This document shows positions 1 through 6,660 of a stretch of 8,106 nt of DNA, one piece after another (within the stretch, counting starts at the first letter, position 1; each line of letters opens with the position of its first letter). The stretch is taken from NCBI GenBank assembly GCA_045642965.1, contig JAZUJX010000027.1, positions 1 through 8,106 on the forward strand, given 5' to 3'. This stretch comes from Equadaptatus sp045642965 (GTDB lineage Bacteria > Synergistota > Synergistia > Synergistales > Synergistaceae). Under the pieces are notes generated by a model. The model did no database searches. It was not told where the DNA came from and saw nothing but the letters and a program-made list of their open reading frames with translations. Made by a program: the position numbers and the translations under genes.

Positions 1-612
1 AAGCATAAACCATCCCGCAGGCAGCATTGCTATACCCGCACCCATGATTCCGAACAAAAATTTCGCCGGCGCCCCCGCAACGATAAGTATCGTGAAAAAC
101 ATTACCGAATAGACCAAAGCACTGCCAAAGTCAGGCTGAAGCAATATAGGCAGAAGGAAACAAAGCGATATTCCGAAAACAAGCGCAATTCCTTTAAGGT
201 CGTTCGGCGGAAACATGGTGCAGCATTTTGCAAGCAGCAGTGCAAAAGCAATTTTACCTATTTCTGACGGCTGCAGTCTGATAAATCCAAAATTAAACCA
301 GCTCTGTGCGCCCTTTGAGGTATATCCCACAATAAGCAGCAAGAGAAACAGCAGGATGACAATGACCGAAAGAGGCAAAGCAAGCTTCAGCATATTTTTG
401 TAGCCTATTTTTATAATGAGGAAATAAATGGCAAAACCGACCAGGCCAAAAACAAGCTGTCTGATCATATACGGCGAACTATGAGTCTGAAGCGAGTAGC
501 TCGCGCTGTAAATTGCGGCAGCTCCTAACAGAAAAAGAATTACCGCAACAAAAAACATATATCTGTTCAAACCTCTTTTTATATCCAGCCAACTGTTTTC
601 AAATACCTGCAT
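1..612 (-). CDS. rodA: RodA, SEDS-family peptidoglycan glycosyltransferase (5' part, runs off the window)
   Basis: RodA polymerises lipid II into glycan strands during side-wall growth, working with PBP2 in the cytoplasmic membrane. I translated the 204 codons present; the gene continues beyond position 1. The N-terminus is a short cytosolic segment followed by hydrophobic helices at about residues 17-37, 50-68, 74-96, 116-132, 140-160 and 163-181. SEDS signatures are present: SKGAQSWFNFG at 99-109, LQPSEIGK at 113-120 and LQPDFGS at 158-164. The ATG overlaps the TGA of mrdA by one base (TGATG), and GGTGAG lies five bases upstream of the ATG, so translation is probably coupled to mrdA. FtsW and SpoVE belong to the same family; the adjacent PBP2 and mreBCD make RodA the best assignment. 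The C-terminal half cannot be assessed here. Confidence 0.93.
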   Translation of the reverse strand, partial: MQVFENSWLDIKRGLNRYMFFVAVILFLLGAAAIYSASYSLQTHSSPYMIRQLVFGLVGFAIYFLIIKIGYKNMLKLALPLSVIVILLFLLLLIVGYTSKGAQSWFNFGFIRLQPSEIGKIAFALLLAKCCTMFPPNDLKGIALVFGISLCFLLPILLQPDFGSALVYSVMFFTILIVAGAPAKFLFGIMGAGIAMLPAGWFML

Positions 613-2504
613 CAGTTCTCACCGCCGTTCGCAGCTGCATCCTGTTTCACAGGATGTTCGGAATTCTGTGTTTTTATCGGTTTGGAGGATGTCTTTTTCT
701 GCTGCTGATTTTCCTCTGCACCGTTGGGCTGAACATGTTCCTCGGCTTCAGCATCTTCGTCTGAAATTTCTTCTTCTTTGTGGTTAATCAGATAATTCAG
801 CATTTTACCGACCATAGGTCCGGTTACCTTTCCGCCGCCCTTACCGGCTTCGGCGATAGCGACAACTGCGTAGCGCGGATTATCAACAGGAGCATATCCT
901 GCAAACCATGCATGGTCTGCGCCCTGAGAGTTCTGGGCTGTACCGGTTTTTCCGGCAACGCGCACACCGTATTCGGAAGCAGCACGGCCTGTACCAATAC
1001 TGCCGACTTCCTGCAAACCTTGCTGCAAAATCCTGAAAATATCGTTGGATAAATCTACTTTTTCATATTCCACCGGAAGTGCAGAATTTATTTTCGGACG
1101 AAACAGTTTTCCTTTGCTGGCAACAGCTGCATACACTCTTGCAACCTGAAGCGGGGTCATAAGCAGATATCCCTGGCCTATCGAATAGTTGACTGTATCA
1201 CCGCCGTACCAGCTTTCTTTTATCTTTTTCTTTTTCCATTTCGGACCTGCAAGTGTTCCGGAACTTTCGGAAGTTAGGTCAATACCTGTTTTTTTGCCGA
1301 CCCCGAATTTTGAAGCCGTTTCAATCAGTCTGTCTATACCCAAATTCCATGAGGTCTGATAAAAAAATACGTCACAGGAGTCGCGCAATGCCCTGATAAC
1401 GGTTTCGTTGCCATGTCCCGCATGATTCCAGCAACGAAATTTTCTGTTGCCAAGTTCAAAATATCCCGGGCAATGTACGACTGATGAAGTCGTTATCTTT
1501 TTGTTTGACAAGCCGGCAGATGCCGTAACAACTTTAAATGTTGAGGCAGGAGGATACGCCCCGGAAATAGCTCTGTTCATCATTGGACGTGAACGCTTGT
1601 CAAGCAGCGCCATCCACTCCTGACCTGTGATGCCCCAGGTAAGGGGATTCGGGTCATAGGAAGGCGATGAAACAAGACACTTAACAGAACCGTCGGTAAC
1701 ATCCAGCGCTACAATAGCCCCGCGGAAATTCTGCAAAAGCTTCGAGGCATAGCGCTGCGCACCAAGATCTATTGTAAGCTTCATATCCTTGCCTTTTACC
1801 GATGTAGTATAGCTGATTTCGCGAATCTGCTTTCCTCTGGCATCAACTTCGATAACCCGTTCGCCGGGCATACCGTGAATTTCCTCTTCGTACCATGCTT
1901 CAATTCCGTTTTTGCCTATATGGTCCCCGCCCTTGTATTCCGGATGCCTTTCAAGTTCTTCTTTAGTAATTTCAGCAACGTATCCGACAACATGCGCTAC
2001 GTCTTTTCCTGCCGGATAACTTCTTTTCCAGACAGGGGTAAGAAAGAGCAGTTCGCTGAAGTTTTTATCCATGATAAGCTGAGTTGCCTGGGCAAAAGTA
2101 AGATTGGAGGCAATGGTAATTGCACGGTACGGAGCAGAGTACTGCTTCTGAACTTTATCTTTTATTTCAGTTTCCGTAACAGGAATACCGCCGCGTTTCA
2201 AAATTGACGCAACGATTTTTGCTTTTTTTTCATCCAGCAAATCCAAAGGATAACCGCTTATGTTAAAAGTTCTTACATTGACGGCAAGAGGGGCGCCGGT
2301 AGCATCAGTAATCGTTCCTCTCGGAGGCAGGATTCGGAGGATGCGCAGTCTGTTTTGAGATGCAAGTTTGACATATTCGTTGCTTTTAATTATCTGAAAA
2401 AAAATCAGACTGCACAGCAGTCCCAAAAAGGTACACAATACTGCTACTCGCAATACCCAAAATCTTTTTTCAAGACTAAGTTTGTCGTACTGTGTACTAG
2501 ACAT
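612..2504 (-). CDS. mrdA: Penicillin-binding protein 2, elongation transpeptidase (class B PBP)
   Basis: PBP2 cross-links new lateral-wall peptidoglycan and partners RodA. The 630-residue product has one N-terminal membrane anchor (about 15-39), a PBP-dimer/pedestal region starting near the PPRGTI segment at about 60-65, and a C-terminal transpeptidase domain outside the membrane. All three penicilloyl-transferase motifs are present: STFK with nucleophile Ser321 and Lys324, SCD at 376-378, and KTG at 519-521 followed by TAQ. Residues from about 576 form a Glu/Lys/Gln-rich hydrophilic tail that looks disordered. I chose the ATG at 2504 because AAAAAGG precedes it, although the 12-nt spacing is long. 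A TTG at 2531 would add nine residues but has no usable ribosome binding site. The gene overlaps the end of mreD by 8 nt and rodA by 1 nt. The assignment rests on clear motifs plus neighbours. Confidence 0.95.
   Translation of the reverse strand: MSSTQYDKLSLEKRFWVLRVAVLCTFLGLLCSLIFFQIIKSNEYVKLASQNRLRILRILPPRGTITDATGAPLAVNVRTFNISGYPLDLLDEKKAKIVASILKRGGIPVTETEIKDKVQKQYSAPYRAITIASNLTFAQATQLIMDKNFSELLFLTPVWKRSYPAGKDVAHVVGYVAEITKEELERHPEYKGGDHIGKNGIEAWYEEEIHGMPGERVIEVDARGKQIREISYTTSVKGKDMKLTIDLGAQRYASKLLQNFRGAIVALDVTDGSVKCLVSSPSYDPNPLTWGITGQEWMALLDKRSRPMMNRAISGAYPPASTFKVVTASAGLSNKKITTSSVVHCPGYFELGNRKFRCWNHAGHGNETVIRALRDSCDVFFYQTSWNLGIDRLIETASKFGVGKKTGIDLTSESSGTLAGPKWKKKKIKESWYGGDTVNYSIGQGYLLMTPLQVARVYAAVASKGKLFRPKINSALPVEYEKVDLSNDIFRILQQGLQEVGSIGTGRAASEYGVRVAGKTGTAQNSQGADHAWFAGYAPVDNPRYAVVAIAEAGKGGGKVTGPMVGKMLNYLINHKEEEISDEDAEAEEHVQPNGAEENQQQKKTSSKPIKTQNSEHPVKQDAAANGGEN
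618..623 (-). promoter_or_regulatory. Ribosome binding site of rodA
   Basis: GGTGAG on the minus strand, inside the last codons of mrdA and five bases before the rodA ATG. Its placement supports the start at 612 and translational coupling through the TGATG overlap. Confidence 0.6.
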
Positions 2505-2967
2505 GTCTGTAAATTGCCTTTTTGTGGACAAGTCCCAAAAGCATAATAAATGTAATTCCCATCAACTGCTGTATTGCAAAAAGCCGCAGTGTGGTCATAC
2601 TGGTAACCGTCCAGAACATTGCGTGAACCGCAGCAGACAGAATTTGCACTGCAAGTGCACAGGCGATGAAACTTTTGGTATTTCTGCCTTGTGCAGGAAT
2701 TAAATGCCAGACTACAAACACTAACGCTAAAAGAGCTCCGTTCAAAGCAGCCGTTAAACCGGGGATGTTTGTCCAGCGCAAATCCCACAACAGACCGCCG
2801 ACAAAACCGGCTGCAATATACCAACTCAAGGAGTGCTTGTGTTCGTTTTCTGGCCGCAGTCCGGCAAAAACAAGAGACAGCAGGAATAACTCAGGAACAA
2901 GAAAAATTCCCATAAAAACGACCTGAATAATATCCTGCAACAGCCATATAAGAATCGGAAGAATCAT
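2497..2967 (-). CDS. mreD: MreD, rod-shape determining membrane protein
   Basis: MreD is an integral membrane component of the elongasome that works with MreC and links MreB to PBP2/RodA. The 156-residue product is almost wholly hydrophobic, with about five membrane segments (roughly 3-37, possibly two helices, then 49-63, 72-90, 98-118 and 128-148). A polar loop at 38-48 and a short basic C-terminus (HKKAIYRHV) are also visible. The length fits the family, usually about 160-175 residues. MreD sequences are poorly conserved, so the call relies heavily on topology and on its place between mreC and mrdA. The ATG directly abuts the mreC stop codon (TAGATG) and has a strong GGAGG eight bases upstream, which fixes the start. 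Confidence 0.9.
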   Translation of the reverse strand: MILPILIWLLQDIIQVVFMGIFLVPELFLLSLVFAGLRPENEHKHSLSWYIAAGFVGGLLWDLRWTNIPGLTAALNGALLALVFVVWHLIPAQGRNTKSFIACALAVQILSAAVHAMFWTVTSMTTLRLFAIQQLMGITFIMLLGLVHKKAIYRHV

Positions 2968-3747
2968 CTACATATCCTCCGAATAAACTTCTACGTTATA
3001 GAGTTGGGTCAAATGTGCACCGGCTGCAACCTTGAACGGAACATAACCCTCTTTTGCTGGTTCCCTGCCTATAATATGACCTATCATAAGCCCGGGAGGT
3101 ATCTGATCACCTATCAGCGATGTCGAAATTTTCATATTTTTCGTTACATATCTGTCACTTGTTATATACAGCATATTCAAATTTCCTTTATTGTCACCGG
3201 TTATAACGCCAAGATCTCTCGTATCATCAATAACTGCGGCAATAAGGAATGAGGAGGACGTAATAAGCTCAAACCAGGCTGAATGCTTCGACACGCGGCT
3301 TATTCTGCCTACAAGATATCCGTCAGACATAACGGCCGCGCCCTCAACAACTTTATCCGCACTGCCCTTGTTAATTTTGGCTTCGCTCCACCAGTTCTCC
3401 GGGTAGCGCAGAATCACGCGTGCAGGAATATAAGACGACTTGGCAGCTGGCACAGAAACATGTGCTTTCTGCAGTGCCTCTGCCTGAACACGGTTCATAG
3501 CTTCTAGTCTCGCAAGTTGCTGCTGAAGCGTTTTTCTTTCCAAAACCCAGTTGCTTCCGTATTTTACAAGGTCCCTGGTGGCAGAAAAGGGATATTCCGG
3601 AATATACAAAAGCTTGTTTGCGCTGTCAATGGCAAAGTAACGCACCACAGGGAAAAAGTTCATCACACAGTACAACAGTATACCAACTGCCAGTGAAATT
3701 ACACCGCAAACTGTTACTTTCAAATCTTCGTTAACTACATTATGCAT
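2968..3747 (-). CDS. mreC: MreC, rod-shape determining periplasmic scaffold
   Basis: MreC is a bitopic membrane protein whose extracytoplasmic domain self-associates and activates PBP2. The 259-residue product has a short cytosolic N-terminus, one membrane helix at about 11-32, and a coiled-coil stretch at about 66-97 rich in Gln, Leu and Glu. The C-terminal beta-rich domain follows. Family hallmarks include the PENWW segment at 116-120 with a Gly-containing stretch behind it, SDGYLVGRI at 141-149, and IPPGLMIGHIIG at 216-227. Length is normal for the family. It begins nine bases after the mreB stop, in the same reading frame. There is no recognisable Shine-Dalgarno sequence: the bases just before the ATG read TTTTTCCTC. 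Translation is therefore probably coupled to mreB termination. A slightly later start such as the TTG codon nine is possible but no better supported. Confidence 0.93.
   Translation of the reverse strand: MHNVVNEDLKVTVCGVISLAVGILLYCVMNFFPVVRYFAIDSANKLLYIPEYPFSATRDLVKYGSNWVLERKTLQQQLARLEAMNRVQAEALQKAHVSVPAAKSSYIPARVILRYPENWWSEAKINKGSADKVVEGAAVMSDGYLVGRISRVSKHSAWFELITSSSFLIAAVIDDTRDLGVITGDNKGNLNMLYITSDRYVTKNMKISTSLIGDQIPPGLMIGHIIGREPAKEGYVPFKVAAGAHLTQLYNVEVYSEDM
2976..2980 (-). promoter_or_regulatory. Ribosome binding site of mreD
   Basis: GGAGG on the minus strand, eight bases before the mreD ATG and embedded in the last sense codons of mreC. It is one of the strongest Shine-Dalgarno matches in the window and decides the mreD start. 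Confidence 0.8.
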
Positions 3748-3756
3748 GAGGAAAAA

Positions 3757-4812
3757 TTACAAATCTCTGTGTTCAAGCGTTATTCCGTGAGATTTTACGT
3801 TTACTCTTGATTCAAGATATTTTCCAAGACCCATAGCAGCTGAATAAAGCGGCTGTTCCGCAATATGCACAGGAACATTGAGTGTGTCTGCCAAACGCAT
3901 ATTAAGCCCGCGAAGAAGGGCACTTCCACCTGTCAGTACTATGCCCTGATTTGCAATGTCACGAACCAGTTCAGGCGGTGTTTTTTCAATAGTCGCGCGT
4001 ATTGTGTCTTCGATTTGCGTAATAATAACATCAAGCGCATCTCTTACATCTACGGAAGTAATATGGGCAGATTTTGGGAGACCGTCCAAAAGGTCTCTGC
4101 CCTTAACATCCATCTGAAGTTCCTGCTCAAGCGGAAGAGCTGACCCTATTGCGATTTTTATCTCTTCTGCAGTACTGCTTCCTATTGCGAGCTTATAGTT
4201 CTGGCGCATCATTGAAATAATAGCTTCATCCATAGCATTTCCGGCAACTCTGATTGCCTCGTTAAGCACTATTCCTCCAAGAGAAAGAACCGCAACTTCA
4301 CAGCTGCCTCCGCCGATATTGACAACCATATTTCCCTGCGGTTCGTCAATAGGAAGACCTATGCCGATAGCTGCCGCCAAAGGTTCTTCAACGACATAAG
4401 CTTCTTTAGCCCCGGCTGCCAAAGTGACCTCAACAACAGCCCTGTTTTCAACTTCCGTAACGCAGGCAGGCACACAGACAGCAACTCTCGGGTGAGAGAA
4501 CATGCTAGTTGACTCTGTAGCAAGACCTATAAAATGACGAATAAGGTATTCTGTCATTTCAAAATCAGCGATAACTCCGTTTGACAAAGGCGAAATCGTC
4601 GTAATTCCAACCGGTGTGCGGCCCACCATCTTTTTTGCTTCCGTTCCGAACGCTATTATTTCGCGTATACCCTTGCGCCCTACCTTGCGGACAGCAAGAA
4701 CAGAGGGTTCGTCAAGAACAACCCCTTTGCCTTTGACATAAATAACAGTATTTATTGTTCCTATATCAATACCGATTTCATTATTAAACACCTGTTTGTC
4801 AAATCCAAACAT
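3757..4812 (-). CDS. mreB: MreB, actin-like cell-shape filament protein with an altered ATP site
   Basis: MreB polymerises on the inner face of the membrane and directs elongasome movement. The 351-residue product shows the actin-fold order: phosphate-1 loop DIGTINT at 16-22, VLDEPSVLAV at 32-41, PLSNGVIADF at 75-84, VEEPLAAAIG at 141-150, phosphate-2 loop NIGGGSCEV at 165-173, TPPELVRDI at 278-286 and adenosine loop LTGGSALLRG at 293-302. Length is normal. Compared with E. coli MreB as I remember it, three aspartates are asparagine here (78, 165, 192), the phosphate-2 TT is SC, and TGGG is TGGS. The reading frame is intact and conserved elsewhere, so this is not a pseudogene. An ATG at 4830 would add six residues. 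I prefer 4812 because many MreBs begin MFG, but neither start has an ideal ribosome site. mreC follows after nine bases. Confidence 0.95.
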   Translation of the reverse strand: MFGFDKQVFNNEIGIDIGTINTVIYVKGKGVVLDEPSVLAVRKVGRKGIREIIAFGTEAKKMVGRTPVGITTISPLSNGVIADFEMTEYLIRHFIGLATESTSMFSHPRVAVCVPACVTEVENRAVVEVTLAAGAKEAYVVEEPLAAAIGIGLPIDEPQGNMVVNIGGGSCEVAVLSLGGIVLNEAIRVAGNAMDEAIISMMRQNYKLAIGSSTAEEIKIAIGSALPLEQELQMDVKGRDLLDGLPKSAHITSVDVRDALDVIITQIEDTIRATIEKTPPELVRDIANQGIVLTGGSALLRGLNMRLADTLNVPVHIAEQPLYSAAMGLGKYLESRVNVKSHGITLEHRDL

Positions 4813-4835
4813 TTTGCCACCAGCCTTCATTCCAG

Positions 4836-4882
4836 TGTCCGCAAGCCGCTACATAACGCGGACAGTAAGTAATTGTCTCCGC
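4836..4882 (-). promoter_or_regulatory. Candidate mreB leader with alternative hairpins
   Basis: On the minus strand the spacer between radC and mreB contains three related segments: GCGGAGACA (4882-4874), TGTCCGC (4864-4858) and GCGGACA (4842-4836). The middle one can pair with either neighbour: perfectly over 7 bp with the downstream copy (15-nt loop), or over 5 + 2 bp with a two-base bulge with the upstream copy (9-nt loop). A smaller CCGC/GCGG helix lies inside. There is no T-tract, so this is not an intrinsic terminator. The downstream copy lies just ahead of the possible mreB start at 4830. A regulatory role, as an RNA switch or as a protein operator, is inference. Confidence 0.35.
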
Positions 4883-4887
4883 AGACT

Positions 4888-4896
4888 ATTATCGCA
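4888..4896 (-). promoter_or_regulatory. Candidate internal promoter for mreBCD-mrdA-rodA (extended -10)
   Basis: TGCGATAAT on the minus strand matches the extended -10 pattern TGnTATAAT in all but one position. It lies just after the end of radC, in an A/T-rich stretch. The matching -35 position (ATGCAA at 17-nt spacing) is weak, which extended -10 promoters can tolerate. A start about six or seven bases downstream would fall at about 4881-4882, at the first stem segment of the leader. This is a sequence match only. Confidence 0.35.
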
Positions 4897-4915
4897 TTAT
4901 TTTCAGTTTTTTGCA

Positions 4916-5578
4916 TCATGAAATTAGCAATATTTTACCGTGTGCCGTAATATAGTGCCCTTTAAATTTAATTTCCAATGTTTTTAATCCCTTGCGGATA
5001 AATTCTGTCAATTCATTATCTTCTGAGCTTGCTGCCAGTACACCATTCGGGTGGTTGTGCATAACAATCACACTATGTGCGTTCACCCTTACCGCCCTGC
5101 GAAAAAGCAACGGCATATCAAGAAACGCACCGTTTAGCCCTCCGTATGAGATTGTCTCTTCTCCAACCACTTTTTCCTGCTTGCCCAAAAACAGCGCATA
5201 AATTTCTTCACGGTCCAGATAACCCATTCTGCCAGCCTGAAATTTTAATTTATCCTGCCAGCTCTCCCTCTCTTCTCCGTTATGAATTCTGGCAATCCGA
5301 AGTCCAAGTTCCAAAACAGCGGCAAGAGTCGTGGCTTTGGCATTTTTAATTCCGTCTTCAGTTTTCAACTCCGCAGCAGATAATTTGCATAGGCCCTGCA
5401 AACCGCCGTTGTCTTTCAAAAGTTTTGTCGCAAGTTCAAGCACATTGTAGGAAGGTGTTCCTGTACGCAGCAGAATTGCGATGAGCTCTGCTGTAGAAAG
5501 TTTGTCCGCTCCATATTTCAGCAGTTTTTCACGGGGCATTTCATCTTCCGGCATATTAAGATGTTTAAGATTTGTCAT
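4916..5578 (-). CDS. radC: RadC family JAB/MPN-domain protein
   Basis: RadC proteins carry an N-terminal helical/helix-hairpin-helix part and a C-terminal JAMM metalloprotease-like domain. The original DNA-repair role is disputed and the biochemical function is not settled. The 220-residue length is normal. The N-terminal family block is clear: MPREKLL at 14-20 and LSTAELIAILLRTG at 27-40. A helix-hairpin-helix-like DGIKNAKATTL follows at 75-85. The JAMM ligands are present: a Glu at 124/125 before YALFL, HNHP at 174-177, and Ser184-x-x-Asp187 with canonical spacing. Several flanking positions deviate: the usual PREVF block reads MPLLF, the prolines after HNHP are missing, and the usual LDHI segment reads KGHYI. 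The ATG lies two bases after the MBL stop with only a poor ribosome site, which suggests coupling. radC near mreB is a common arrangement, but this does not prove a shared function. Confidence 0.92.
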   Translation of the reverse strand: MTNLKHLNMPEDEMPREKLLKYGADKLSTAELIAILLRTGTPSYNVLELATKLLKDNGGLQGLCKLSAAELKTEDGIKNAKATTLAAVLELGLRIARIHNGEERESWQDKLKFQAGRMGYLDREEIYALFLGKQEKVVGEETISYGGLNGAFLDMPLLFRRAVRVNAHSVIVMHNHPNGVLAASSEDNELTEFIRKGLKTLEIKFKGHYITAHGKILLIS

Positions 5579-5580
5579 AC

Positions 5581-6210
5581 CTATCTCGGCCAGTACGGAT
5601 TGTACTTTTTTTCTTTACCTATGTTCGTAGCCGGTCCGTGTCCTGGGCAGGCTTCCAAATCATCAGGAAACCGTTCAAGCTTGCGCAGTGAGTTTATCAA
5701 AACAGCTTCGTCACCACCAGGCAAATCTGTGCGTCCAATAGAAAGTTCAAACAGAGTGTCCCCGCACAGCAAAATTTTATCCGCGCCGTCTTCAATGTAG
5801 AAACAGACTCCGCCCGGAGTGTGCCCAGGAGTATGTATGACTTCTATTTTTAAATTGCCAACCGTAACAATTTCTCTGTCCGTAAGCAGTTTTTCCGCTT
5901 CAGGAAGCGAAAAAGCCTTACCGAAGGCAAAAGACAAATTCTTATCCGGATTTGTGAGACAACAGGCATCATCAGTGTGAATGGCAACACCGTACTTTGA
6001 CAACTTGCGTACGTCAGGAATTCCGCCTATATGATCTGCATGTCCGTGCGTAAGCATAATGTATGCAACATCAATCTTATTTTCTGTAACAAAATCCGCG
6101 ACACACTCAGCAGATCCGCCAGGATCCACTATTATGCCCTTTTTGTTGTCATCCCATAGAATATAACAATTTGTCCAGAGTTCTCCAAGCGGAAATCTTT
6201 GTATATTCAT
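5581..6210 (-). CDS. Metallo-beta-lactamase-fold hydrolase, glyoxalase-II-like (YcbL type)
   Basis: This 209-residue cytosolic protein belongs to the small MBL hydrolases related to hydroxyacylglutathione hydrolase. Both metal sites look complete: THGHADH at 54-60 (His55, His57, Asp59, His60), His130 in HTPGHTPGG, Asp151 in CGDTLF, and His191 in PGHGPAT, followed by IGKEKKYNP near the end. There is no signal peptide and no C-terminal extension of the true glyoxalase II type, so thioester or related ester hydrolysis is likely but the substrate is unknown. I chose the ATG at 6210 because AAGGAG sits eight bases upstream. The upstream ATG at 6261 would add 17 unconserved-looking residues and overlap dtd. 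It starts five bases after the dtd stop, and a relA-dtd-MBL order is widespread among anaerobic bacteria. Confidence 0.9.
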   Translation of the reverse strand: MNIQRFPLGELWTNCYILWDDNKKGIIVDPGGSAECVADFVTENKIDVAYIMLTHGHADHIGGIPDVRKLSKYGVAIHTDDACCLTNPDKNLSFAFGKAFSLPEAEKLLTDREIVTVGNLKIEVIHTPGHTPGGVCFYIEDGADKILLCGDTLFELSIGRTDLPGGDEAVLINSLRKLERFPDDLEACPGHGPATNIGKEKKYNPYWPR

Positions 6211-6215
6211 CCAAC

Positions 6216-6659
6216 TCACTCCTTGGTGTCGAGCATTATCGTAACCGGTCCGTCGTTGCACAGAGTAACTTTCATTTCAGCCTGAAATATTCCGTTCTGC
6301 GTTTTGATGCCCAGTGCCTGTACAGCCTTTGTAAAGCGGTTGTACATATCCTTTGCGAACTCAGGTTTTGCCGCCAGATGCCAGGATGGTCTGCGTCCCT
6401 TTCTGCAGTCAGCACAGAGCGTAAACTGTGAAACTATCATCATCTGCCCGTCTTTATCAAGCAGCGAACGGTTCATTACACCGTTTTCATCGTCAAAAAT
6501 ACGCAGATTGCACACTTTATCAGCAAGCTGATTTATATCTTTTTCAGTATCATCATCAACAACACCGAGCAGAACACAAAGGCCTGCATCTATTTTGCCC
6601 GTAATTTCTCCTGCGACTCTGACTTCGGCATAATCAACTCTCTGCAGCAACGCTTTCAT
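6216..6659 (-). CDS. dtd: D-aminoacyl-tRNA deacylase (D-Tyr-tRNA deacylase)
   Basis: Dtd hydrolyses D-aminoacyl-tRNAs, and glycine mischarged on tRNA(Ala), removing wrong residues before they reach the ribosome. The 147-residue product is full length for the family. Characteristic blocks are MKALLQRV at the N-terminus, SQFTL at 77-81, ADCRKGRRPSW at 83-93 and NDGPVT at 135-140, which contains the Gly-Pro pair (137-138) of the chirality-selecting site. FQAEMKV at 125-131 precedes this last block. The ATG is one base from the relA stop, with GAGAGG five bases upstream inside relA, so the two genes are almost certainly co-transcribed and coupled. Identification is secure. Confidence 0.96.
   Translation of the reverse strand: MKALLQRVDYAEVRVAGEITGKIDAGLCVLLGVVDDDTEKDINQLADKVCNLRIFDDENGVMNRSLLDKDGQMMIVSQFTLCADCRKGRRPSWHLAAKPEFAKDMYNRFTKAVQALGIKTQNGIFQAEMKVTLCNDGPVTIMLDTKE
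6219..6224 (-). promoter_or_regulatory. Ribosome binding site of the MBL hydrolase gene
   Basis: AAGGAG on the minus strand, eight bases before the ATG at 6210, overlapping the final codons of dtd. It selects the 6210 start over the longer frame beginning at 6261. Confidence 0.8.
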
Positions 6660-6660
6660 T

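Noticed and set aside
215..403. Short plus-strand open frame near the left edge
   Set aside because: It is antisense to the transmembrane core of rodA, which translates cleanly on the minus strand with SEDS motifs.
1875..2207. 110-codon plus-strand open frame
   Set aside because: It is antisense to mrdA. The Phe-rich product arises from complementing Glu/Lys-rich codons and shows no family features.
2505..2531. TTG start giving a nine-residue longer PBP2
   Set aside because: It has no spaced Shine-Dalgarno and would increase the overlap with mreD to 35 nt; the ATG at 2504 is more plausible though not proven.
2444..2824. 126-codon minus-strand open frame with many cysteines across the mreD/mrdA junction
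   Set aside because: It lies in another frame of mreD and the start of mrdA, both of which have clear family support, and it resembles no protein I know. It is a shadow frame.
4836..4864. Perfect 7-bp inverted repeat as an intrinsic terminator after radC
   Set aside because: The loop is long and no run of T follows it on the transcribed strand. It sits immediately before mreB, so a regulatory reading fits better.
6211..6261. Longer N-terminus for the MBL hydrolase starting at 6261
   Set aside because: The extra 17 residues would overlap dtd and precede the normal family start, whereas the ATG at 6210 has a strong AAGGAG at good spacing.
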